DNA of 64,000 nt from Salisapilia sapeloensis (lineage: Eukaryota; Oomycota; Peronosporomycetes; Peronosporales; Salisapiliaceae): contig JAADVB010000050.1 in NCBI GenBank assembly GCA_023334545.1, positions 1-64,000 on the forward strand, read 5' to 3'. The notes under the pieces are model-generated. The model saw only the letters and a program-made list of their open reading frames with translations. It was not told where the DNA came from and did not search any database. A program made the translations under genes and the position numbers. This document shows, one piece after another, positions 14,000 to 25,657 of the stretch (positions are counted from its first letter, which is position 1; each line of letters starts with the position of its first letter).

Positions 14000-15767
14000 A
14001 TGCATCTTATGATCACCTCGACCGATGGCGAACACGTCGTACAAGTCTCAGTGGAGCCTGAGCACTTGATCAGCTCTATATCCACCCAGCTACAGCAGCA
14101 AGTACATGTTCCTATCGTCTTTTATGATGCTCGAAGACTGATATGCTTTCTAGTTTAGCATCCCTCCGGCGTCACAAGTATTGCTACTAAATGGCAATCC
14201 AATTCGCATGGATCAAAGTGTACGATACGATGTGCAATCTAGGCAGAATGACACAACTGAATAGTATGGAATAGTTTGCAAGCGCTGGTGTGACGGAAGA
14301 GGATTTGATGGTTTTGAGCAGCCAATCTTCTTCCACCGCTGCTTCTCAACCTGCTGCGGCTCAGCCTTCGACGCAAGAGCCAGAAGTCCGACCGAACATG
14401 AGAATCCATGATATTCCGGTAAGAAATAGCTTTAGTTACATCGTCTAAAGCAAATATTAATGAGTTATCTGATAGCGCAGTGCATCCCCGGAGCTCCTGC
14501 TCCGAATCATGGAGCAGAACCCACACCTTATCGAAGAGGTATCCAGAGCAAGTGAATCCTCATTGTAGCCAAACTCACGAACGGTATACATGCTGTAGCT
14601 CAAGTATGATAATCGGCCATTAGCTGAAGCGCTTGAGACCAAAGACATCGCGGTATATTCCCTCTCATTTTTCCCCAAGCGTACTCTCACTTGCAGTAAC
14701 AGAAAGTGAGGATGGCGATGATGCAAATGTACATGCAAAGCGCCTCTCAAGTCTTTGAGCAGCAAGAAGAGGTTCGTTATGATCACTCTCTCGTCTCTAC
14801 TCTCGTCTCATTCCATCGCACGTAGGAACGTCGTATCAGTGCCAATCCGTACGATGCTGACGCCCAAGCACGTATCGCTGAGCGCATTCGACAACAAAAT
14901 GTCCAGGCGAATCTAGCGACTGCCTTGGAAGAAACGCCCGAAGCTTTCATCCGTGTTCACATGCTGTACATCAAATGTGAAGTCAATCAGCTCCCTGTTA
15001 AAGCATTCGTGGATTCTGGTGCTCAGATGACTATCATGTCCAAGGTCTCTTTCATCTTAGAACATGCCTACGTCTTATATTCACCTATGAGAATAGAACT
15101 TTGCCGAGAAATGCGGTTTGATGCGACTTGTGGATACTAGATATGCTGGCACCGTACGTTCATTCGACCTTTTGATCCTACATCTAGTTCATCCTTGTGT
15201 AGGCTGTTGGTGTCGGGACGGCTGAGATCATCGGGCGCGTCCACTTAGCACCCATCCGCATCGGAAACGAGTTTTACAACTGTAGTTTTACCATCATGGA
15301 CCAACAGGTACTCTCTCCATCCTTCTGCATCGATGCTCTATGCTTATGATACCTGCAGGACGACATTTTGTTCGGACTGGAGATGCTGCGTCGTCACCAG
15401 TGCTGCATCGACCTCCACAAGATGGTCCTTCGCCTGAACGCCGGTGGAGATAATGCCCATGAAGTCCCATTCCTTCCTGAAAGCGTACGTCTCCTTCACT
15501 ACATTCCCAATATTGTTGCTGACATTGTGTATGCAGGAGGTACCGCAGCATCGTCGACAACCAGAGGATGCCACAGCACAGACGTCTACACCAGCAGCTC
15601 CAACTACCACGGAGACAAATTCGTCTGACCCAGCTACAAGCCAAGACGATAAGATCGCTCAACTCGTCGGCTTTGGCTTTGCAGAAGACGCAGCTCGTCG
15701 TGCTCTAGCTTCTACAAACGGAAATGTAGAGATGGCAGCAGCTCTACTCTTTGAGAATCGATCTTAG
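14000..15767 (+). CDS. DDI1: DDI1 ubiquitin shuttle with retroviral-type aspartic protease
   Basis: A multi-exon gene encoding a protein of roughly 420 residues. The N-terminal ubiquitin-like domain begins [20 protein letters not shown] and continues with [12 protein letters not shown]. The centre has a helical region, then the aspartic protease with [16 protein letters not shown] (active-site DSGA), the flap-side [17 protein letters not shown] and the closing [14 protein letters not shown]. The C-terminus is a UBA domain ([18 protein letters not shown]). Ddi1 proteins carry ubiquitylated cargo to the proteasome and cleave heavily ubiquitylated substrates. All three domains are present, which is the full ancestral layout. 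Exon 1 is 14000-14101 and exon 2 starts at 14154; further introns are about 45-65 bases. An alternative upstream in-frame methionine was not used. Confidence 0.92.
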
Positions 15768-15877
15768 GACAAGTAAGACGAAGGAAAAAAACAACTCTTG
15801 TCGGCAAAAGATCCGGTGTATTTGTGTTGCCTTGATGCACGAACATATTCGCTCTTCCTTTTGACTCAAGACGCACC

Positions 15878-16710
15878 TTAGGCCTTGGTAGAAGAAGCCT
15901 TGCGGCTGCTGCGACGCTTAGCGATTTCGCTGGCACGACGCTCCTTCTGCTCCTTAACGCGCTGCAGTGCCATAAGGCGAATAAGGAGCAGATCCGAGAC
16001 GAGATCGATCCAACGCACGTGAAAGTCAGTGGTGGCATGAGATTGTATATAGCAAAAGAGTTTACCTGAGCGTAAAGACGAGAGTACTCGGCAGCGTCAC
16101 GCTTGACCTTTTCACGCTGCTCGATCTTCCTCTTAGCGATCTGCTTCTTGTGGTGAAGCGTACGCGGGGTCACGAGACGCTGGATGCGAGGAGCCTTGTC
16201 CTGCTTGTTGCCGTTCTTGGTCTCGAACTTGCGACGGATGACGAACTTGCGGACGTCGTCCTCCTTGTCGAGGTTGAACAACTTGCGGATGTTGGACGCA
16301 CGCTTCGGTCCGAGGCGACGCGGCACCTGGACGTCCGTGAGGCCGGGGACGTCGTTGTCACCAGGCTTGACGACAACGAGGTTGAGGACCGAGAGGTCCG
16401 GGCCGACGATGCAACCACGAACCGACTTGCGCTTACGCTCTCCCTTGCGGCGAGGACGGTAGCACGACTTGCCGGCGGAAAGGAGGAGACGCACACGGTG
16501 GTTGACGAGGACACCCTGCTTCATGGGGAAACCCTGCTTGTCGTTACCACCAGAGATGCGGAAGATGAAGCCCTTGAACTCGTCGCCGAGGACGTCTCCG
16601 TCAATCTCCTGGCTCATACGCTTGTCGTAGAACGGGAGGAGCTTGTGCTCATCGTCGATCTCAAGGACCTTCTGAGCACCCGTCAGTGGGTTGGCAATGT
16701 TCAGCTTCAT
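15878..16710 (-). CDS. RPS6: 40S ribosomal protein S6 (eS6)
   Basis: Two exons (16710-16066 and 15961-15878) give 242 residues. The start [19 protein letters not shown], the central [17 protein letters not shown] and the basic helix before the intron are diagnostic of eS6. The C-terminus RRSSRKASS keeps the serine cluster that S6 kinases phosphorylate downstream of TOR in other eukaryotes. Regulation by TOR here is inference. Codon use is more GC-rich than in neighbours, as expected for a highly expressed gene. It converges on DDI1 (110 bases between stops) and diverges from the HCCS gene. Confidence 0.96.
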
Positions 16711-16949
16711 ATCTAGTCGATACAGTTAGATCAAGGATACGAGTACACGTAACGTAGCTTCCTACCTTGCAAGACAACACGGATAATGAGCTCCAGTCAA
16801 GATGCTAGAGCGTAGACGGCAGCCAGTCAAAATTTTACACTTGTAGTTTGTATACTTGAGACTGTCTTACTTTACGGATTGCAATCTTTGTATGATAATA
16901 TTTGTATTTTTCAAGGACGATCAGAGCGTAAGCATCGTTAAAAGACAAA

Positions 16950-18188
16950 ATGGGGAATCAACCGAGTACGACCAAGGCAGCGCAGCCGGAAGGGTGTCCA
17001 GTGAAGAAGGATGCATCGAAAGAAGACGGATGTCCTGTCAAGCACGACGCACCTAAGCAAGATGAATGTCCAGTGAAGCATGATGCAGCCAAGCAAGATG
17101 GATGTCCTGTGGACCACAAGCAGCGCAAGGTGTATAATGTGTACAGCCAGGAGATTGATCCGACGAACATGATGCCAGCGAATCCGAATCAAGAGCCGAA
17201 TGCAGAGCAGAGGTATCCACTCAAGCAAGACCGTGTGCAATCGACGATCCCAAAGGGAAATACCGATGGTACATGGAGCTATCCGTCGGAGCAAATGTTC
17301 TTTAATGCACTCAAGCGCAAAGGAAAGGGAGAAGATGTGCATGAAGGCAACATCACGACGATCGTGTCCATTCATAACAACATGAATGAACGGGCGTGGG
17401 CGCAAGTGGAGCACTACGAGAAGACCTGCCATCCAGAGTGCGTGTCCTTGTAGGAATGATGCTGTATCAACTTCTCACCTTGTATATGCTACAGATCAGA
17501 CCCGAAGCTGCTCAAGTTCATGGGTCGACCGGATGACTTGACACCACTGGCCTGGGCGAAGAAGCTACTCGGATACGGCCAACCGTTCGACCGTCACGAC
17601 TGGACCATCCTTCGAGATGATAACACGGAAGTTCGATACGTCATCGACTACTACTTTGACGAAGAGAAGAGTGCGCAGGATGAGACGCCCGAGCTCCATT
17701 CTGCCTCCAGCGTCAAGTCTATCTCCATGTACGCTCGTCCAGCCCTTGATTCTGTCACTTCAGTGATCGACCGACTGAAGTACCCTGCCATGCGTTTCGT
17801 CGATAAGATGAACGCTCCGGACGTCACAAAGCGTCAGGCGCTCGTTGCGTCACAGGCGGAAGAAGCAGAGGATGACAAGATGACCGTCGAGGAAGTCAGC
17901 CAGACGTTTGCTAGTATCAAGGAGTCTTGCCGCGAGCGCTTCCAGCAAGTTTCCACTTGTAAAAATGAAGCCGAGTGCTCCCAAGCAGCGACTGCTCTTC
18001 AGTTCTGCATGGCTCAGATCGTCTGTCCGACGGAAGCGACGGGCTTTAAGAAGGCGCTAGAGACGGGTGAAGAGGAGCATGTGGAAGCAGCATTTGAGAA
18101 GATGAATGCGAGCTTGGAAAAGTTCCAGGAGCGCAGCGCGGATGTCATGCGCCAGCAAGCTGCTCGTGAAGCCACTGCTGCAGAGTAG
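16950..18188 (+). CDS. HCCS: holocytochrome c synthase fused to a twin-CX9C domain
   Basis: Two exons (16950-17437 and 17495-18188) give 393 residues. Near the N-terminus are four CPV motifs ([28 protein letters not shown]), the Cys-Pro heme-regulatory type seen in this family. The catalytic core follows with [19 protein letters not shown], then [13 protein letters not shown] with the conserved histidine, and [10 protein letters not shown] and [10 protein letters not shown]. The enzyme attaches heme to cytochrome c in the mitochondrial intermembrane space. After the usual end ([16 protein letters not shown]) the chain continues about 130 residues. It includes [11 protein letters not shown] and [11 protein letters not shown], two perfect CX9C motifs of the CHCH type. 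That extension is unusual (see findings). Confidence 0.93.
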
Positions 18189-18257
18189 GACGTGCGGTAG
18201 ATATGTAATTGAAGCCAAGAGAGGAGGATAGACAGCTGAGTCGTGTCGTTAACTTTG

Positions 18258-19740
18258 TTAATCATTGGGCACATGCAGCTTTTCAACCGCTTGTCGATGT
18301 AACAGTGTCTTTAGATCTGAATGGGAGCGGTAGTAGGGACTGGTTGAGGTAGAAAAGGTGAAGGTACCTGGGCTAGATGACCACGTGGAAGAAAGCGCTC
18401 CTGGACCTTTGTGCAGGAGCTTCCTGTCGTGATGGTATTGTGCTTCCTGGCGGATGGTAGATTGTACCAACGTGTAATTACGTAAGAGTCGAATAAAGAC
18501 GACGTTACCACTGTCTTGTGCTGCTTGGAGACTGGATTTACTGCTAGTTGCTTCTAAAGAGATGTCAGCACCGCTGTCTAGTAGGAGCTTTGTAACATCA
18601 AGCAGCGATGCACGGATACTCAAGTAGAGTGGTGTTTCTCCAAAAGTGTTCTGCGAAGTCAAGAAGGTTAGATGAACGTATAGCGATGTACTGACAAGGT
18701 TTCCACCTGTGCGTTCGGGTCAGCTCCATGTGATAGTAGGAGCTTGGAGATAGCTAGAGCTTCTGCCGGTAAGTCTTTGATTGTATAATTGGACTGCGTG
18801 ATGTCTTTCCAAGCATGGAAGAGCAGGTGGAGCGCTGAGTCACCGTTGGATGTTACCAATTGAGGTGATGCACCTCGCTGTAGTAGTTCCTGGACGAGTC
18901 TGACGTGAAGAAGCTGGCTAGCAGCCATCAACGGCGTCATGCCGACATGCTTATCCACTACAGCTCCAGATGGGCTTTTGACGACTGGAAGGTTGATATC
19001 TGGAAACGAGTGTAGTTGTAGCCACAAGAGAGCCTTGCTAGTAGTCGAGAGTGAGTATTGGTAACTTGGACTAAAGATGAGTAATGTACCTAATAGATCC
19101 ATTCCAGAACAAGTTCCAGTATTCTACAAGACCTTGTCTATGTCCTATTGTGGCTAGACGCATGTCTCGTGCTCGCTGTGCTTGTGTAACTTCCTGTTCT
19201 GTGTCGGATAGGAGATGGAGCGCTTTGTCGATGGCTGCATCTAGCCCTCGTGTGGATGGCACGTTGTACGCTCGATGAGATGGTGCATGGAGTGGAGTGA
19301 GAGGCTTCGCTAGTAGTAGTTTCTTTTTGACGGATGCAAGGACTTGCTGCTGGTTCTCTAGCTTGAGCTGTGTACCAGCGATCGGAAATCGATTCTCCAT
19401 CAACTTGATGTGGTACTTCCCATAGGTGTTTGTTACTGCTGCATCTGTCACTTCGGTAAGTCTCTGCGGTACCATCTTCGTATCTAGTTCATCTACTCTT
19501 GTATACATCCCGATCTGGTCATTTGGAAGTACAGGGGAGGAACTTGGCAAGAGTCGCGTATGCCGAGCACGAAGTGCACCTTCATCTGCGGTCACATCTG
19601 CTCGACGACGTTCCTATTAAGGATATAAATTTATAGCAATGGAAAAGCTTCTATGGTAGCGGAAATACCGTCTCAAAGCGTATACGCTGCTCTGTGAGCT
19701 CCTGCCGCTTCGCCAGACTCGTCCTCTGCTTGTACTCCAT
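18258..19740 (-). CDS. ankyrin-repeat protein
   Basis: Four exons (19740-19669, 19613-19090, 19070-18692 and 18650-18258) give about 455 residues. The N-terminal 190 residues are charged and coiled-coil prone (LTEQRIRFETERRRAD; DTEQEVTQAQRARD). Ankyrin-type repeats follow, such as GMTPLMAASQLLHVRLVQEL, LLSHGADPNAQ and TPLYLSIRASLLDVTKLLL. The last exon contains a possible 51-base in-frame intron (18367-18317) with GT-AG ends; splicing it would shorten the protein by 17 residues. The ligand and role are unknown. The start methionine is the first after an in-frame stop. Another exon upstream, between it and the myotubularin start at 19970, is possible. Confidence 0.75.
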
Positions 19741-19969
19741 ACGCCCTTTGAAGATCTGCTGGAAATGACTAGGTTAAAGTATGGCGCGTGCCTACAATCG
19801 ATTAAAAGCCGTCAGGCGGAAGGACTTCGACGACACACGCCGTTCTTCCCCCCATCGTAGCTCCTCGCTTCGACCAGAAGCACATTTGTTGGAGCATCCC
19901 TTCCTCCCTACTCTTGCCTCTGGCGCTCATGCATGAACATTTTTCTTCTGTGCCTCAAATCAAACGAAC

Positions 19970-22900
19970 ATGGAGCTCACGGCCGAGCACAAAGTGATGG
20001 ATCTGCCGTTAGCAGCATTAGGACAGCCAGCACAAATGGCAGACATACTTGTACAAGCTTTTCAGCTTGCAGGGTATGCAGATGACCAGGTCGTGCATCG
20101 AGATGGAGATAGCTCGGACATTTTTGGCATGGATGATGAGTCGGAAGAAAAAGAGGATGTGGATGAAGAACACGATACGGAGGCGATTGAAGAAGAGGAA
20201 GAAGAGCAAGAAAAGCAGAGCGATGATCAGGCACAAAGCAACCATGGCAGACCCACACGTGTGTTCGCTACGGATGACACGATCGAGGCAGACTTATCTG
20301 TCAAAGCGAGTGCCTTGCAACTTGCGATGAATGTCGTGCAGGAGCTACGCATACGAATGGCTATCGCTGGAGAAGCCCAGATAGAAGAGCAGACAACCGA
20401 TGGCTCGACATTTTCATCTCCGCAGCCAGGGGTGGCCAAAGCGCCAAACAGTGAACCAGGCAACGAGGTGCACGGTGTCCCAGCTCCGAATGCCCGACCA
20501 CAGGAAAACACACAGTGCATGTCATGCGAGCGATCCTTTCATGCGTTCCAACGCGGTCGACATTGTACCTATCTCTATTTTATTTATTATAAGCATTTTC
20601 TCAACTATATATGACCTAGGTCGAAGCTGTGGCTTTCAGTACTGTCAGAAATGTGCATCCGTGCATCAGGTTCTACCTTCCTCATTTGGATTTCGAGATG
20701 AAGCCGTTAGGGTCTGTGACTTGTGTACCAAGTGGTTCCAACATGCGTTAGACCATTATCTCGCGATGCAGGACCTATCGACGGCACATCCAGGTGCACT
20801 CGAGATCGGTCCGTTGTCGTCGTCTGCACCTATCTACGATGCGTTAATGACGACCAACCACCGACTATCTATGGATCGAGCATCCTCCGTGTCGACCATG
20901 TCTCCTACAGCACAGCCAACGAGTCAACAGTCTGAGAACCAAGACCTGCCGGAGCTAGACATACGAGCAGGTCCAAAGCGTCGAGAACAGAGTGGAGAAC
21001 ACCGACGTCGACGCGCCATGAGTCGTCGCAATTCGCTCACGTCGACTCCACAAAGCACCAAGTCCGTCGCGTCAGTCAAGAACAAGCCATGGCTCGGTTC
21101 GCATCTAAAAGCCATGCACGTGAGTGATCGTCTGCCTCGCAAGAAGAAGAATAAGGACGAGAACTCGGCTGATAATGACGCCAAGTCTCCTCAGGCCGAT
21201 CTAGACTACCGTCGACTCCGGTCCAAGTCACGTACCAAGTCGGTGGACACGATGGAAGATGAGAATTGGGATCCAGTCTCCAAGAATGAACGCAAGTCCG
21301 TTGAAAGCAAGACAGGAAAGGCGAATGGCGAGGATCCGTTGAAAGTTAACATTCGTGCAGGTGCCAAGAAGAAGACCAAGCTAGCTAGATCCGCTAGTTT
21401 CGACGTCACTCAGCTCCATTCCGTCGCACGACCGACGTTTAAAACCTCGACAGACGACCTGGCGCAGATCGTTGAGTCCCAGTCGTCTCGAGACGATCTG
21501 CTTTTGTCACCAAGCGTCGAGTTCACACACAAGACGTCGTCTCCTAGTCGTAAGCCCTCTGCCTTTGACGACAGTGACATTGTCGATACGCATGTGGACG
21601 AGGATGAGGATGAAGACGATCAGGTGAATGCAGACCTCCCGTCCACTGTCCTGCGCTTTGCCGTGTACAAGACAGGTCCAGACTCTGTCCAAAACTTTCG
21701 TCGTCCGTGGGGTGTCAAGAAAAAACACTTGGTGCTCAATCGATATACGTTAGAGGTGGACTGTGGCGACTGCATCGTCCGGTGCAAGTCTGTCTTCATG
21801 CATCGCTTCTGGTCTTTCCATTGCGACGCCGTGAAGAGCATTACGTTCGGTTCTTCCTCTGGCATGGCACGCCTCGTCCTTTCGAACCAGCAAGTGCACG
21901 ACCTTCAGTTTGCAGATGACGACGATCGAGCGGCGTTTAAGCATGCAGTCGAGTCGAGACGATCTACGAGTCTCCAGAGCGCCCGCGAGTCACTCATTCG
22001 ACCTCAAGTCCGGAGTACTTTGAATCGGACGTACGATGCGTCTGGTAGTGGCAGTCTTCCGCATCAAGCGTCTGATAGAGCGATGGTCGTCGGGATTGAT
22101 CACTCGAGCGATGGGAGTACCAAGACACTAGCACACGTCTATTGGCTTCCTGGTGAAGTCCAGAAGATGGATGTGGCCTTCCCTGGCACACTGCTTATCG
22201 GATCGTCGGGAGATACGGTCGAGACGTCGTCGGTGTGGACGACAGTGCCGGTCATGATCACCATCACGAACTTTCGACTTGTCTTTATGCCCGTAGACGG
22301 ACAGCACATTCCATTAGATTCAGGCATCACAGAGGATGTCATTGCTTACGTTCCTCTCTTTGCTATTCTTTCTACACAGATCGTGTACCCAGAAGGACGT
22401 CGTATGCGAGCAAGGACGTTGACGCCTGGCTTTAGCGGCGTTCTCCACATTACATGCAAGGACGTCCGGACAGTCCGAGTGCACATGACTGGCACTGCGT
22501 CCGGCGGAGAGGAGCGTACGAATCAATTAAAGTACATGATCTCTCGGCTGGCGGACCAAGCGCAGCGATACTTTCCCGCTCCACCTGACCAACTCCCTCG
22601 CGCCATGTCGATCGATTCGGACGATACGAACGAGGAGGATGGGAATGCAGTTGAAGTCGACTCGAATAGCTCGCCTTCGATGCAACCAGTGTCTTCGAAC
22701 GTTGTGAGGTTGATAAGTGGTAGTTTTGCCTATTCGTATCGATTGGAAGTCTGTTCGCCGGATTTGGACGGATGGAATGTCTTTTCAGACGAACGAGAGT
22801 TTAAACGACAGCTAAGTCATGACCCGGCAGCTCTACCGTTCTTTAAATTCTACCAGAACAAGACGGGGAATATATGTGGCACGTACCCTTCGAAACTCCT

Positions 22901-24059
22901 CGTGCCGTCCGGTACAACGTCAGCAGAGTTGAGGAAAGTAGCGGACTTTCGATCGAAAAGACGGATTCCTGTCGTCACGTACTTTCATCGTTCGAATCGA
23001 TGCGTACTGGTGCGGTCGAGTCAGCCATTGATGGGGAACCTCATCTCTGGTAGCTCCAATCTATCGGACCAGTTACTTGTAGGCGTCTACCGTCGCATGC
23101 CAGACATTGTCAAGACGCAGTCGACGTCTGCAGCGTCATCGAATCCGATCTACATCTTTGATGCACGCAAACAGCAGGCATCGACAGGTAACCGGATCAT
23201 CGGACACGGAGGCGTGGAGACACCTGCAGACTATCCTCATGCGCTTGTATTCCACCTCAATATCTCCAACATGTACAGGATGCAAGCATCATTCCAGCAG
23301 CTCGTGAAGCTCGTAATGCCTGGAGGCGTTGGAGACCACGATCGTACGTTCTGGTCGAATGTCGAGAACACGCGCTGGTTGGACCATGTCCGACTCGTGC
23401 TGGATGGAGCGTTGAAGATCGCTCGAGCGCTCGAGTTAGAAGGTGCCTCGACTCTAGTGCACTGCAGCGACGGGTGGGATCGAACATCACAGCTAGTCTC
23501 TCTCGCGCAGCTCATGATCGATCCGTACTATCGTACGATCAAGGGTTTCATCGTGCTTGTCGAAAAAGACTGGGCGGCCTTTGGACACAAGTTTGCCGAG
23601 CGACTTGGTGGTGAACGAAACAAAGATTCACAACAGAAGAAGGCATCGCCTGTCATGTTCCAGTTCCTCGATGCTGTGTGGCAGATCCTTCGACAGTTCC
23701 CGGATGCGTTCGAGTTCAACGAAGCCTTCTTGCTCCACTTGGCAGACGCGTTGTCGTCTGGACTCTACGGCACGTTCCTGTATAACTCGAGGCTAGAGCG
23801 TGATGTGAATGACGTGCAGCGGAAGACGACATCGGTGTGGACACCTGTGCTTCTGAGTCCGACCGAGTACTCGAATCCGATGTACGATTCAGTGGACGGA
23901 CCGGTGTGGCCGTGGGTGAGCTGTCAATCGATTCGGTTGTGGGACAGCTACTTTTTTCAGTGGCATCCGAAATACGGTGGTGGGAAAGCATCGGCCGAGA
24001 CACTTGGCCATGGACTCAACAGTGCTGACAATAGCCTTTCAGACGATGTGACGCAGTGA
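19970..24059 (+). CDS. FYVE-domain myotubularin phosphoinositide 3-phosphatase
   Basis: Two exons (19970-20564 and 20620-24059) encode 1344 residues. A very acidic N-terminus (runs of E and D near residues 50-85) precedes a FYVE zinc finger at about 180-245. The intron splits this finger inside its RGRHCRSCG motif. A long basic, Ser-rich linker follows, then a PH-like domain (about 540-645), a PH-GRAM domain (about 705-825) and the myotubularin phosphatase (about 900-1300). The active site HCSDGWDRTSQ keeps the CX5R residues, so the enzyme should be active on PI3P and PI(3,5)P2 at endosomes. The FYVE placement at the N-terminus differs from animal MTMR3/4, where it is C-terminal. Confidence 0.92.
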
Positions 24060-24120
24060 AATGAGATAGACAACGGATTTAACTTTTGGAATTACGTAGT
24101 TTCTTTTGGATACACGACAT

Positions 24121-25029
24121 TTATACGACTTGATTAGGACGTTGGAGTCGAGTGTGTGTGACCACGACGATTTTCCCTGGACCACTTGTTCCACATTCTC
24201 TTGACCCGAGGACCTTGGAGACGATGCCACTGACGTTCCGCTGTGGACCTAAATGATCGACGATCTGACCTTGTCTGTACTTGGATACTTCTCTACTTGT
24301 TAAGATTAAAACTTTGTCTTTCTCGGCTTCTCGAGCTAAGGTCAGGTCTTGCTGCAGCATTCGACGAATACGGTCGGCGTCCTTTAGGCAAGTCGTGACG
24401 AACTTTGGTGGCGTCGTGTGGTAGAAGACGTACTCGGTCGTATATGGTCGCTGGTCGTCTTTCATTCGAAAGTGGACGAACTTGACAGGCAGATTTCTCC
24501 TTTCTGCTCGAGGAATGGATGGTGTTGTGGGTGGAATGGATGTGGATCGAATGTCGTCTGCCTTGGAGTCACGACAGTAAGCATGCAGCTCGATAGAAGC
24601 TTTCGAGCTGGCAGTCGTCGCGTAGAGCTTGGAACTCATTGATGTGCGGACTCTCTTATCGTCTGTATGCTGCAAGTAGTTTGGTCGGTCGGCCGTGTCC
24701 AAAGACTGCTTCCGTCGGTGTTTAATAGCCGAGAGAATGGCAGCTCCAGAGAACGTTCGGTCGGCATCTGATCCGGATGCAGCGTCTTCCAAGGACGAGA
24801 GGACTGGGGTCACAACCCCCGGCTCAGCTCTCTCTTGCTTCACATGCACAGCACTTTTATTTGGATACCTTTCGGCGTTGGTATGTCTGAATCGAGAAAC
24901 TTGGCTTTCATGTCGGTCTTGATGATTCTGTGTCATTTCATGCATGTCCTTACGAGGCTCCTTACCAGCATACGTTTCCGATGTGGGTGCATCTCCTGCC
25001 ACTACCGCATTGGCATGAGCACTATGCAT
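24121..25029 (-). CDS. unknown protein, 302 residues
   Basis: A single uninterrupted frame starting at an ATG and converging on the myotubularin gene (61 bases between stops). The N-terminal 160 residues are hydrophilic and look disordered. The C-terminal 140 are more ordered, with NLPVKFVHFRMKDDQRPY, then EYVFYHTTPPKFVTTCLKD, a basic helix and HLGPQRNVSGIVSKVLGSRE, and could form a small folded domain. The length of the frame and the regular C-terminal pattern support a real gene. I recognise no family, signal peptide or membrane segment. Confidence 0.7.
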   Translation of the reverse strand: MHSAHANAVVAGDAPTSETYAGKEPRKDMHEMTQNHQDRHESQVSRFRHTNAERYPNKSAVHVKQERAEPGVVTPVLSSLEDAASGSDADRTFSGAAILSAIKHRRKQSLDTADRPNYLQHTDDKRVRTSMSSKLYATTASSKASIELHAYCRDSKADDIRSTSIPPTTPSIPRAERRNLPVKFVHFRMKDDQRPYTTEYVFYHTTPPKFVTTCLKDADRIRRMLQQDLTLAREAEKDKVLILTSREVSKYRQGQIVDHLGPQRNVSGIVSKVLGSRECGTSGPGKIVVVTHTRLQRPNQVV

Positions 25030-25101
25030 GACTCAAGTCGGGATAACAAGTCCAGATGTGAATACTCGGTAATAACGGACGAGCTAGTGGGGACACGATG
25101 G

Positions 25102-25657
25102 CTATAGAAGACATGGGGCATTTTTCAAATATTCTTGAAGTTGCATCGAGAAAATTGGGCGCGTTCCGATTTGCTTGCAGCTGACAAGACCTGAAAACAC
25201 TCGAACGGATTTCGAACAAAATGAGCACAAGTCGGAGCTCTTGGTCGTTGTTGTAAGGTTGGCTTCATTTCCGTCGCTCCATTTCTGTTGCCGTGGATTG
25301 TAATTTGACAGCTGCGGTGGTAGGTACTGTTTGTACGGACCATTCGTTGCGAAAAGCAGTTCTGGACGCGACCGGCATGTGGCGTAGCATTCGTTGTGCG
25401 AATGGTCCAGGAAATGGAGTAGGCACATGGTATAAAGAGGCAACCTACTTTATGCAATAGCTGCATGGATTGTAGGGGTAGAGGGAGTGATATCTTTCTT
25501 GGAGATGCTGTAGAGCTTGGTTTGTCACATGCACTACTCGAAGGTCATCCAAGTGCAGCTGAAAATGACAAGGCACGATCGTTCTGATGAGATGAGGACC
25601 TGGAACGAAAAGTGACGCGGTCTTGTATATCAAAAAAGGTCCTGAAATGTGACCCAC
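25102..25657 (-). CDS. possible small unknown gene, structure uncertain
   Basis: Two minus-strand open stretches look protein-like. One is at 25657-25448 (PHLIRTIVPCHFQLHLDDLR, HVTNQALQHLQERYHSL). The other ends at 25102 (LLFATNGPYKQYLPPQLSNY, SSDLCSFCSKSVRVFSGLVS). They lie in different frames. An intron near 25447-25360 with a GTAGGT donor could join them, but no join I tried keeps a clean frame throughout. The Cys-X2-Cys in the second part hints at metal binding. This could be one short gene, two fragments or a decayed copy. Confidence 0.3.

Noticed and set aside
14900-15470. retroviral-type aspartic protease as a possible retroelement
   Set aside because: It is flanked in the same gene by ubiquitin-like and UBA domains, which is the cellular DDI1 protein.
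16150-16716. 188-codon plus-strand frame opposite RPS6
   Set aside because: Shadow of a GC-rich ribosomal protein gene with low-complexity Val/Leu/Glu content.
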